Below, piece by piece: positions 41,701 to 45,658 of a DNA stretch of 64,000 nucleotides (its first letter is position 1; every line of letters starts with the position of its first letter). Source of the stretch: Corythucha ciliata (Eukaryota; Arthropoda; Insecta; Hemiptera; Tingidae); assembly GCA_038030265.1 (NCBI GenBank), contig CM075942.1:70250926-70314925 (forward strand), given 5' to 3'. The translations under genes were made by a program, and so were the position numbers. The notes below the pieces were generated by a model, which had not been told where the DNA came from, ran no database searches, and was given only the letters and a program-made list of their open reading frames with translations.

Positions 41701-43497
41701 CTGCCACGAATATTACCGATTTTTGTCTGATAGAGGGTCCAAGGCGAACCCCCCCGTTGCGTTGGGTATGAAGTCCAAGAAAAAAGCTGGACGTACTCGG
41801 ACCTTTTCGGGCTGCTTTAAGTCCAGAAAATCTGCTAAACCTAACTTCAAAGTGAAACGCTCATTTTTGGAGATTTTATGGGACTCTTCGTTATGGTACT
41901 AGTGCTCCTTCGTTCGTATACTTTGTAGCTCTGGGGGGGGGGGGGTCTACTCATATTATCCCCCCCCCGTACCTACGCCCCTGATTGTCACTTAATTACT
42001 ACATTTTTTTACTTGTCCGTTTAAATTAGAATTCATGATGTACTGTACTATTGAATTTTCAACACATGTTCTCGACTTTTGTATGAACTGAAAGCGATTT
42101 TCATTCAACACACTACACAAGTGTAGTGCCGCGTCCTCTCCTTAAACATATGTTTCATTACTAAGAGAACGGGTGGAAAAACGTACACCAAACTATAGTG
42201 TATTAAATTGAATGGAAAACACCATTATGTGATATTTGAATTTGACTATTAGTGCACCCGAGTTTGTGGAAAGTATCAGTGAATTTAGCAATTTTGACCC
42301 TCAATAATGAATTATTGACTAACAATGAGATATTCCAACTTCAGTTCCTCGCAAAACGTTCAGGTTAAATAGACGTTTGTGATTGATTTTGTACCCAGTT
42401 CATAAAGGTGAATGACTGAGACTCATTCCAATGCAAAAGGAGGAGGGCGTAAACTTAGATAAATTCTCCACGGGTGATGGCCCACAAGCATAGTGAGACA
42501 GAAATCCTGAATGATTCTTCTCCGCAAAAAGAGGCATGCAAATCGCAAATGTTGTAGATTGGAAGGGCGAAGGGGGGGGGGGGGGAGAGAGGGGAAAAAA
42601 AAAAAATCAACGAACCATGGAAGAAAAGCGGGACCTGAGAAATGTTGATGTATCTCCTTTTCGGTCAAACCGTAGCCAGTGTACAATTTTTTCCACAGTG
42701 TTTCCATGCCGACAAAAGAGAGAGCCATATTGTACCCGTTAAGGGCCATCCAATCAATTTCTCTTGTCCACCGAGTTTGATTCCACCAAACGAAACTGTA
42801 TCCGTATGTGCAAACGTTTTGATAGTAACGGAATCTATATATTGGTAATCGAAAGGAACATCCGCAAAAGAGTTAATTAACAAGAAAATATTTTTATACC
42901 TCTGGATCACTTACAAATCGTTTGCTCGGACGGTCAAATTTACCGTGGGAAGATTCCTCCATTGTAATGCCTCCAACTGGTCACCGTCCCAGGATATGTG
43001 GCAATTACAATAGTGTTTTAAATAATGATGACTTCCCCATGCTGCAGCCACTGGGCTCGAGCCGGTGATAGTAACATAGCTCGACCCTTCAGGTTTGTTC
43101 AACTATAGGAGGAGAAAAAAAAACTAGACACTTGCACAAAACTGCACTATTAAACAATTTTGAATAATAAAAAGTCGGTATATCAAGTTATACGAACGTT
43201 AAAAACATCCCGCCCATCGCTCGAAATATTGGGGTTGATTTTAACGACGAAATTATCCGCTCGTTTTCCAAGGAGCCTTTGAAGAAGATCCTGAACTGCA
43301 GTTTCTTGGCTCGAAGGGTCAACAGGAACTTTCAATTGAAGAAGGTGTGCTAAAGAAAATGCTGAAAAATTATTAGACTCTCTTTGGTTTGGTTTAACAG
43401 CTTGCACCTTCTCACCAAATCTGTTGTGTTTAAAGGCGGTGATTCCGTTCAGACAGGTCGCAATTGATATAAATATACAGAAGAGGAAAACCTTCAT
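5277..43497 (-). CDS. NAGLU: Alpha-N-acetylglucosaminidase, 15-exon gene (GH89)
   Basis: Lysosomal exo-glycosidase that removes terminal alpha-N-acetylglucosamine during heparan sulfate breakdown. Hand-spliced exons (minus strand, GT..AG, phases consistent): 43,198-43,497; 42,915-43,102; 42,616-42,834; 30,778-30,939; 30,646-30,711; 30,501-30,564; 30,193-30,338; 30,019-30,103; 29,800-29,949; 28,470-28,685; 28,307-28,393; 28,050-28,243; 5,668-5,782; 5,526-5,607; 5,288-5,455. The sum is 2,242 nt, about 747 residues, against 743 in human. The start at 43,497 gives a signal peptide ([21 protein letters not shown]); an in-frame ATG at 43,566 would bury it. Family motifs seen: [22 protein letters not shown] with E351, [20 protein letters not shown] with E481. 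The 130-residue spacing of the two glutamates equals that of the human catalytic pair. No frame break in any exon. Uncertain: the 3' end (read-through to a stop at 5,277 or a missing last exon). Confidence 0.93.
6027..7573. mobile_element. hAT-type non-autonomous element filled with family A units
   Basis: Begins CAGTGGCGGATCTAG at 6,027 and ends with the inverted version TAGATCCGCCACTG at 7,573, the terminus style of hAT elements. Between them are family A units (6,110-7,260, TTTTAGCCGCGAATTAGCG with drift) and G/C homopolymer tracts near the ends. No transposase is present. The 8 bases flanking the two ends (GATACAAC and GGTTCCGC) do not match, so the ends may come from different insertions. 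Confidence 0.5.
7574..8394. other. Intronic stretch with short family A remnant
   Basis: Bases 7,680-7,800 hold a few family A units; the preceding C/G-rich part is similar to hAT-type ends. From 7,801 to 8,394 I see no gene. Open frames up to 108 codons here lack any family resemblance. Confidence 0.4.
8395..8640. repeat. Family D units (CCAATTTCG type)
   Basis: Several units of roughly 45-55 bases carrying ACCAAATTTGCCGG, ACCAATTTCGTGG and similar words. Related units recur at 11,985-12,310, 13,000-13,465 and 61,995-62,290. Confidence 0.5.
8712..10960 (+). repeat. Family B array, >60 degenerate ~30-bp units
   Basis: Units approximate CTAAAAATGGCCAAACTGAC followed by GATTCGCGCC, with many substitutions. 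The left border at 8,712 reads CAGGGTCCAGACGCGGATTC, a degraded hAT-like terminus that also precedes family B arrays near 32,900 and 33,671. No open frame of note. A C-homopolymer tract lies at about 10,037-10,050. Confidence 0.7.
10980..11860 (+). repeat. Family C array, ~20-25-bp units
   Basis: Repeated AACTGTCAATTTCGTCCT units, less diverged than families A and B. A short block near 11,165-11,240 and again near 11,560-11,620 (words GGGGTTTTTGGACCCCTTCA, CCCTTCACC..AAAACAGT) interrupts the periodicity. A 118-codon minus-strand open frame across the array is simply the repeat read in one frame. Confidence 0.7.
11985..12310. repeat. Family D units
   Basis: About seven units with the words CACGAAATTGGGT, GTGAAATCGGTTC and ATCGGTTTCGTGGTTT, ending at a T homopolymer near 12,310-12,325. 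Related to 8,395-8,640. Confidence 0.45.
12326..12975 (+). repeat. Family A array
   Basis: Family A units, including TTTTAGCCACGAATTAACGC. Bases 12,330-12,730 are recognisably homologous over several hundred bases to 35,480-35,950 (shared TTTTTTGGTTCAC, GAGCGATTTTTCTCAG), so array segments are copied as longer blocks and not only unit by unit. Confidence 0.65.
13000..13465. repeat. Family D units
   Basis: Units with ACCAATTTCGCTG, CCAATTTTGCGGATTTTTC and similar words. Open frames of about 90 codons on both strands cover the repeat and show no family resemblance. Confidence 0.45.
13620..13645. repeat. Poly-A tract (~26 bp)
   Basis: A homopolymer A run between a family D block and further AT-rich sequence. 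It could be the tail of a retroposed sequence, but no element upstream could be identified. Confidence 0.6.
13780..14847 (+). repeat. Family A array ending at a hAT-like terminus
   Basis: Family A units from about 13,780 to 14,750 (TTTTAGCCGCAAATGAGTGA and variants). A C tract follows, then GGGCTGGCTACGCCCCTG ending at 14,847, the inverted form of CAGGGGCGTAGCC, a hAT-like end. No matching left end was located with confidence. Confidence 0.55.
14848..15392. repeat. Intronic spacer and left part of repeat R2
   Basis: From 14,870 to 15,300 nothing recognisable. From about 15,305 the sequence is the left half of repeat R2 (TTTTCGGGGGCCCCTGTCTG, TACCTTGGTACG), also seen at 130-205. R2 is cut at 15,392 by the Copia-1 insertion and resumes at 20,931. 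CTACT at 15,388-15,392 is the left target-site duplication. Confidence 0.6.
15393..15534 (-). repeat. Copia-1 3' LTR
   Basis: 142 bp, matching both halves of the 5' LTR at 19,652-19,701 and 20,839-20,930. Contains a T tract at 15,448-15,458 that is also where the insertion broke the other LTR. Confidence 0.88.
15542..18466 (-). CDS. Copia-1 pol: integrase, reverse transcriptase, RNase H
   Basis: 974-residue open frame, continuous with an open frame upstream. In order: GAG-pre-integrase zinc-binding segment ([18 protein letters not shown]), integrase core with [15 protein letters not shown] and NGLAERKN (D, D, E), Copia reverse transcriptase with [10 protein letters not shown] and YVDDIIIA, and RNase H with [10 protein letters not shown] and [10 protein letters not shown]. 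Copies cDNA in virus-like particles and integrates it. The extra residue in SDNGRGEY compared with the usual DNGGEY is noted. No internal stops in 2.9 kb. Confidence 0.93.
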   Translation of the reverse strand: MYYVNKPQTDSCHLTSTNIHLMHRKLGHINEAALRNALKHEIIMGLDFNPKEKLGDCEICVKGKFTKLPFPSKTSPKTVELLEIIHSDVVGPFPTPSPRGNKYFVTFTDEYSRYCKIYFLETKNEVLNVFKIYRNEVEKATGRKIKYLQSDNGRGEYCNTAFDHYLQQNGIQRRLSAPYTPEQNGLAERKNRSLLDKARCLLIEAKLPPKFWAESVNTANYLLNRCPSRSIGDKTPFELWVGRVPSARHLKLFGAKSFFLDKTKTKSKLDPRAKEGIFMGYSDFSKAYRIWVPHLNKIVISRDVKVFGDISPFYTSQTDPNFPKFENLMNSSRTQPKSSVECFIPPKQVNSPQLQIENESHLDNYQAEPATNENFENINRDNRDEPADLEVPETGEEHPSADNLDVDENTVPRSRSGRLLRLPNWTTDYEMSNFCDEICLEAEQNKELWTDAIKSEIRAHIKNATWEITKLPANRSAVSNRMLLKEKLNSDGSLDRRKARLVARGFSQRPGLDYFETYSPVVKLKTLRLLMGLAAAQNLHLCQLDVTTAYLNGTLDEEVYMEKPAELQKILQEILIEESQNDDSTIFTKTKQMLDDLMKGGGSSEKVCYLKKAIYGLKQAGRQWYKKLDSRLKEIGFQQSYADPCFYVSKNKGEKILLAVYVDDIIIATSNENQIEQLKQELMSSFEMRDIGELKYCLGIEFSRSKDGSISMVQTANIDKLLKKFNMENSKATKTPMETQLKLSKTESQPIDVPYQSLIGSLNYLATATRPDIAFSVSYLSQFNTCYQSEHWNAAKRVLRYLKGTKNTGLIFENKAATNISGFSDDNWGNCIDGRSYTGYCFLFAGSAICWESKKQKSVAQSTAESEYMALTEASKEAVHLRNLRRDLSLPPTPIKILTDNQAALSWTKSPIVNSKSKHIAIKAHFVREVVEKNEVEIDYSPTEDMTADIFTKALGGHKFSTFRKQLGLYPICS
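18467..19647 (-). pseudogene. Copia-1 gag and protease part, one frame break
   Basis: The ATG overlaps the primer-binding site region at 19,647. The first ~205 residues match Copia gag ([17 protein letters not shown], the UBN2-type capsid domain). In an A6 run near 19,022-19,027 the frame is lost: the zinc knuckle (C-X2-C-X4-H-X4-C) and the protease motif [12 protein letters not shown] are found in the -1 frame from there on and lead into pol. The annotated first frame continues out of register to 18,622. A programmed -1 event is possible but the break lies before the zinc knuckle and the run is not in the phase of a classical slippery heptamer; an indel is more likely. Confidence 0.75.
19702..20838. 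mobile_element. Insertion that splits the Copia-1 5' LTR
   Basis: LTR sequence is interrupted after 19,701 and resumes at about 20,839. The insert contains a palindromic left end (AGTGCATTT..AAATGCACT), an AT dinucleotide run at about 19,825-19,860, a minus-strand B-box-like GGGTTCGAATCC near 20,334-20,345 (SINE-like), and a complete inverted-repeat unit at 20,431-20,837. The word AGTGCATTTCATT at its left end also lies within the terminal repeats of that unit, so the left end may be a truncated terminus. No transposase. Confidence 0.7.
20431..20837. mobile_element. MITE with ~110-bp terminal inverted repeats
   Basis: 407 bp. The left arm 20,431-20,540 begins GTTTTGTTCCGACAGCAGCC; the right arm 20,728-20,837 is its inverted copy ending GGCTGCTGTCGGAACAAAAC. 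The arms also share GTCGAACCTCATAAGTTAGA. The middle (20,541-20,727) is unique. Non-autonomous DNA element; superfamily not recognised. Confidence 0.8.
20931..21165. repeat. Right part of dispersed repeat R2
   Basis: Matches 41,750-41,985 (shared GGACCTTTTCGGG, AGTGAAACGCTCATTTTT-like and GTAGCTCTGGGGGGGG words). Ends near AGCCTTGCCCCTG, the inverse of a CAGGGGC hAT-like terminus, so R2 is probably itself a non-autonomous DNA element. Copia-1 sits between its two halves. Confidence 0.65.
21315..21436 (+). repeat. Copia-2 5' LTR
   Basis: 122 bp, TGTTGG at the start and CCAACA at the end, a perfect short inverted terminus. Identical to 25,203-25,324. Confidence 0.92.
21567..25165 (+). pseudogene. 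Copia-2 gag-pol, at least five frame breaks
   Basis: Gag starts at the ATG at 21,567 with zinc knuckle [14 protein letters not shown], then protease [12 protein letters not shown]. Frame breaks follow at about 22,675-22,695, 23,010, 23,690, 24,425 and 24,455. In the pieces: GAG-pre-integrase ([16 protein letters not shown]), integrase ([25 protein letters not shown]), reverse transcriptase ([20 protein letters not shown]) and RNase H ([23 protein letters not shown]). All expected catalytic residues are visible, but no single frame links them, so this copy cannot make a full polyprotein as it stands. Confidence 0.85.
25203..25324 (+). repeat. Copia-2 3' LTR
   Basis: 122 bp, identical to the 5' LTR. 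Contains AATAAAAAATAG, a possible polyadenylation signal. Confidence 0.92.
25474..27190. repeat. Dispersed repeat R1, copy A, with internal duplication
   Basis: Homologous to 35,953-36,768 plus 39,527-40,092 (shared GTGTGGTGTTCGTG, GACCAGTAGC, CGAAACAATTGGTCCTGGAA and AAAATGGTCAAA words). Within copy A a segment of about 300 bp is present twice in tandem (about 25,735-26,035 and 26,045-26,345; both carry CTTCAGAACAAGT and CAAAAGGACCAGTAGCC). No coding capacity recognised. R1's nature is unknown; no terminal repeats were clear. Confidence 0.7.
27143..27620. repeat. Near-perfect 478-bp palindrome
   Basis: Left arm 27,143-27,363 and right arm 27,391-27,620 are inverted copies; the only difference I see is the length of a poly-A/T run (8-9 against 10 or more). 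The spacer is about 27 bases. The left arm begins inside repeat R1. Such a hairpin could be a recent inverted duplication, a foldback element or an assembly artefact. Confidence 0.85.
27621..28049. other. Intron 12, 5' end, with hAT-like termini
   Basis: GCTACGCCCCTG ends near 27,692 and GGTTACGCCCCTG near 27,848; both are inverted CAGGGGCGTA-type ends of DNA elements without an identified partner. Otherwise no gene. Confidence 0.4.
28050..30939 (-). CDS. NAGLU: NAGLU exons 4-12 (catalytic barrel)
   Basis: Nine exons with short introns. Exon 4 encodes [13 protein letters not shown] and ends in GHVPKAFK; exons 5-6 carry DEYCC and [12 protein letters not shown]; exon 7 the first catalytic segment [10 protein letters not shown] (E351); exons 8-9 [12 protein letters not shown] and WCMLHNFGG; exon 10 [20 protein letters not shown] (E481); exon 11 RSVYSYTG; exon 12 [16 protein letters not shown]. 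Exon 10's acceptor is placed at 28,686 because only this choice keeps phase 0 and gives the family's VN-x9-PNST spacing. Exons 8 and 9 are separated by a 69-base intron that happens to be open in frame. Intron 9 (28,686-29,799) contains a family A array. Confidence 0.93.
28825..29375 (+). repeat. Family A array inside NAGLU intron 9
   Basis: About 14 family A units (CAATTTTAGCAGCGAATTA and variants) to 29,290, then one unit in reverse orientation and the GCTACTTTGCGGC block also found near 1,672. This is the only sizeable repeat in the otherwise compact exon 4-12 block. Confidence 0.65.
31015..31042. repeat. (GA)n microsatellite
   Basis: About 14 GA dinucleotides in NAGLU intron 3, close to exon 4 and within the LINE remnant. 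Confidence 0.9.
31050..31740 (-). mobile_element. LINE reverse transcriptase fragment
   Basis: Minus-strand pieces of a non-LTR reverse transcriptase: [20 protein letters not shown] and [13 protein letters not shown] at 31,500-31,700, then in another frame [10 protein letters not shown] and HLFADDLVM at 31,200-31,320. The order matches Jockey/I/R1-type enzymes, but the segment has frame breaks and deletions and lacks an endonuclease. It is a decayed fragment in the same orientation as NAGLU. Confidence 0.8.
31741..32026. other. Intron 3 spacer
   Basis: Contains a small tandem of TAAACAAACG-like words (31,920-31,970) and an inverted CCCTATTACATAGGGAG motif near 31,767-31,783. No gene. Confidence 0.35.
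32027..32658 (+). repeat. Family A block, copy of 40,513-41,250
   Basis: Family A units arranged in the same order as 40,513-41,250 (shared TTTTAGCAGCGTGG, CCCGTGCATTACCTAC, GGCGTTTGACTCAATTT). This is a dispersed ~0.65-kb element composed of units. Its right end CCACGAAT (32,651-32,658) is the left target duplication of the following hAT-like element. Confidence 0.7.
32744..32772. repeat. (AAAT)n microsatellite
   Basis: About seven AAAT units just inside the left end of the 9-kb element. Confidence 0.75.
32900..34686 (+). repeat. Family B array (two segments)
   Basis: Units like 8,712-10,960 (AAAATGGCAAAACTGACTCT, GATTCGCGCC). Degraded hAT-like starts occur at 32,900 (TCCAGGCATGGATTCAGG) and 33,671 (TGATGCGGATCCAGGATTTG), each followed by a segment of array, so two elements may sit end to end. 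A 27-bp poly-A run lies at about 33,599-33,626. Confidence 0.65.
34687..34860. mobile_element. hAT-like terminus with AATTAC/GTAATT palindromes
   Basis: Begins CAGGGCTGGGCAG, a hAT-type terminal motif, then a dense series of GTAATTGAATTAC and TAATTACAATTA words in both orientations over 170 bases. I did not find the other end. Probably the sub-terminal region of a distinct DNA element. Confidence 0.45.
35064..35952 (+). repeat. Family A array behind a hAT-like terminus
   Basis: CAGTGGCGTAAGTAGG at 35,064, a G tract, then from about 35,240 family A units. Bases 35,480-35,950 match 12,330-12,730. A 39-base poly-T run lies at 35,693-35,731. It ends abruptly where repeat R1 copy B starts. Confidence 0.6.
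36769..39526. mobile_element. 2.76-kb element with CCCAAGCAGCA termini
   Basis: Starts CCCAAGCAGCA and ends TGCTGCTTGGG, perfect 11-bp inverted termini. The insertion is defined by the empty site in R1 copy A. Flanks are ..TATGT and GTGTA.., suggesting a duplication of only a few bases. Both ends carry 300-bp AT-rich sub-terminal zones full of AATATT words in both orientations (36,800-37,100 and 39,200-39,515). The middle (37,136-38,760) has exon-like minus-strand sequence and no recognised transposase. Superfamily not identified. Confidence 0.75.
37136..37863 (-). pseudogene. Exon-like segments inside the CCCAAGCAGCA element
   Basis: Four minus-strand candidates with splice-like borders: 37,816-37,863 ([15 protein letters not shown], donor GTACGT), 37,499-37,619 ([18 protein letters not shown], donor GTAAAT), a third ending at 37,275 (donor GTAAGA; its start could not be fixed), and 37,136-37,212 ([18 protein letters not shown], then stop). 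The second resembles the start of the DUF4806 domain, where a LP-x-x-x-EEL-x-x-LE pattern is typical; this is an inference from memory. Phases do not join cleanly between the first and second, so it may be a decayed or captured gene. It does not belong to NAGLU. Confidence 0.35.
40205..41290 (+). repeat. Family A array (copy of 32,027-32,658 in part)
   Basis: Family A units; 40,513-41,250 match 32,027-32,655 in unit order. The spacing and unit variants are conserved between the copies, so they share a recent common source. Confidence 0.65.
41718..41985. repeat. Repeat R2, uninterrupted copy
   Basis: Matches 15,330-15,392 joined to 20,931-21,165 and therefore shows R2 without Copia-1. Ends GTACCTACGCCCCTG, the inverted CAGGGGCGTA-type terminus. 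Confidence 0.65.
41986..42615. other. Intron 3, 5' end
   Basis: AT-rich, with a G tract and an A tract at about 42,571-42,606 just downstream of the exon 3 donor. No gene or recognisable repeat. Confidence 0.45.
42616..43497 (-). CDS. NAGLU: NAGLU exons 1-3 (signal peptide, N-terminal domain)
   Basis: Exon 1 (43,198-43,497): signal peptide, then [20 protein letters not shown], the small N-terminal alpha/beta domain. Exon 2 (42,915-43,102): [20 protein letters not shown]. Exon 3 (42,616-42,834): [17 protein letters not shown] and [17 protein letters not shown], ending in FSGPAFLPW. Donors of exons 1 and 3 are the less common GTTCGT; exon 2 uses GTAAGT. Exon 3's acceptor ATATATAG lacks a strong pyrimidine tract, but only this site keeps the frame. 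Confidence 0.93.
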
Positions 43498-45438
43498 CTC
43501 TGGGAGATTGAATAAGGACTCAAGTCTCACGGAGACAAACTGGTTGAAATTAGGAGTTAAGAACATTTTCAGATTAGATAAGTCTCGAAACTAAAAGGAA
43601 CTAAAAACGCCCCCTTCTCTTTTCATCGTCCCGTAATGTTTTGTTACAGATTAACAGATTATGTTAAAGACAATTTTATTGTTTTATTCTGATTCGAGCA
43701 TTTTATTAATTCAATTAAACACTATTGTCGAAACCTGGGGGAGGCCTATTGCATTCGGCGTGTTATTTGAAGGAATAGGGCGACTGACCATCAAGGACAG
43801 TAAAAAAAACAAAAACCCTCACGAATTACACCTCAGTGGTTCAGACTCAAGAACGTATTTGTTAATTTGAAATCTTTTGCAGGCAAGTCACGCAAAACAT
43901 TATTGACTTGAAAAGGGATTCCATAGCACACACTGCCCCCCATGTAAATGTATCTAAACGATTTTTCTTTCTTTTTTTTGTGAGATTTTTCGACCGTGAA
44001 AATAATCTCCGTCTCTTCCTAGAGTCTGTATTTAAAAGTAACACGTATTTAAAAGAAAATCTTCCTAGTCTTTTGTGCAGAAGAATTAAAACCAAAGAAG
44101 TGAGGCGTAAGGGAGGGCAAAAAAAAAGAGAGGAAAAGTTCACCTCCTTTGTTTGCTGTTCTTCAACGACAATAACACGATCCGTTCCATGTCGTCGATG
44201 AGTAAACAAAACTTCTAATGAATGAATCTGATAGTTTTTTCTTCTTTAACTGTGGCTTAATAAATAATCAAGAACGATTTATGCCAAGTTAGTTGAAACA
44301 AAGTTTGATTCTATTAGGCTCATATTGATAGACGCCAGCGCCGCTTATGTTTATTCTATTATGGACTAATTTGTTTTTATAAAGTGTAAATTAGGTGAAA
44401 GCTGTGTTTATCAATAACGTCCCTAATTTTAAAAGGCACTGAAAAAAAAAAAAAAAAGCTAATAACCAGATTTTATATTGCTATGGACCCATGGGACAAT
44501 TTCTGTTTGCATGTCCATAAAGGAAGGACGCGCTTTTCAGAAGTTATGCATTCCTTCTTCATTGACTCCCAAGGATCATTTCCGAATTGTCGCGGAAAAA
44601 TCATGTTATTGTCAAAAAAAAGTAAGTGAGGCAGTAGAATTGAGTATAAAAAAAAAAACTCAGGGAAACAAAACAACAACAAAAAAACTGGGGGGTTTAA
44701 TGGTGTTTCCCTTGGAATGTCGGAGGTGAGGGGTACTGATTATTCTATTAAACCGAGACGGTAATTTCAGTCTCTTTAAGGACGTTTTAGAGTTTGTGTA
44801 GCTCGAAGCGCATTGAAAAAAAAGAGACGGACGAAAAATGGATTTTTTTCCGCCCGATGGAGCAGCAAATCTCCGAAGTAAGGAAGTCATTTTAAAGGAG
44901 CGGATGTAATAACTTTTGGCACGTTGACTCTATAACGGGAGCTGGGTCAATTGGGATGTTAAATCAAATAAACGACCGAATAAGCACGCTCATAAAAGCG
45001 GCGAAATGGCAAAATAGAAGGGACTGAATGTTTTGAAAGAGGTCATACACCTAGTCCTGCCCCCCTATTCTGTAACTCTTAACGCGTGCGTTAGCTAAAT
45101 AAACAAGGTGAATAATTGAAAGTAATCAGCTGAGAAATTTCGCTAACGCACGCGTTATGAGTTACAGAATAGGGGGGCAGGAGCAGATTCAAGAAAAATA
45201 GCAAAATCGTGCACTTTTGAGTCGAGCTTTCAAACTTTGCAGGCGTGTTCTAGATGGCTGATGAGTTGATTTTAAGATTGGAGGCAATCGCGACATCGCA
45301 TAGGACGGCTGTTATTCAAGATAGCCGTTGGAAATTTTAGTATCTCCGCCGTTTCAGCGCTTTTTTCGAACTCTTTCCTGGTTGAAGCGCTGTTAAGAAC
45401 TAGATAAACTGCCCTGAGTTCGAAAACAACCATTGGAG
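43498..45438. other. Upstream region of NAGLU, no gene seen
   Basis: AT-rich sequence with A tracts (44,442-44,456). The gene's promoter should lie here, but I cannot place a TATA box or initiator with confidence. A minus-strand frame at 43,862-44,209 has one exon-like piece (RHGTDRVIVVEEQQTKE with a GTGAAC donor); I do not recognise it. Confidence 0.35.
45056..45182. mobile_element. 127-bp MITE with ~40-bp inverted repeats
   Basis: Left arm CCTGCCCCCCTATTCTGTAA through AACGCGTGCGTTAGC (45,056-45,094), right arm inverted (45,142-45,182). Only two or three mismatches. Forms a strong hairpin. The family is not recognised. Confidence 0.8.
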
Positions 45439-45658
45439 CGATCAATCAGTGCCGGATCTAGATATATTTTTAAGGGGGGCACAATTGAAATTTGCCGCCC
45501 TTGGGTTGGGGGGGGGGGGCTGATTCTCTCACTTTTTTGTTCAGACTTCCAGTGTAATTTGAATTTTTAGTGAAGAATTGATGAACTGAGTAAATAACAA
45601 ACCACAAATAATGTCACTTTATTTTGAGGAAAAACGTATAAAACAGTTGAACATGAAA

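Larger units (their letters stand above)
32659..41703. mobile_element. 9-kb hAT-like composite element in NAGLU intron 3
   Basis: Starts CAGTGGCGTGCCCATGGG and ends with inverted CCTGGGCACGCGCCACTG. The 8 bases on each side are the same, CCACGAAT (32,651-32,658 and 41,704-41,711), the target duplication length of hAT elements. Removing it rejoins a normal family A unit. It contains no transposase; the interior is a mosaic of family B and A arrays, repeat R1 and a nested 2.76-kb element. Caution: CCACGAAT is a common word in family A, so the match could be partly fortuitous. Confidence 0.6.
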
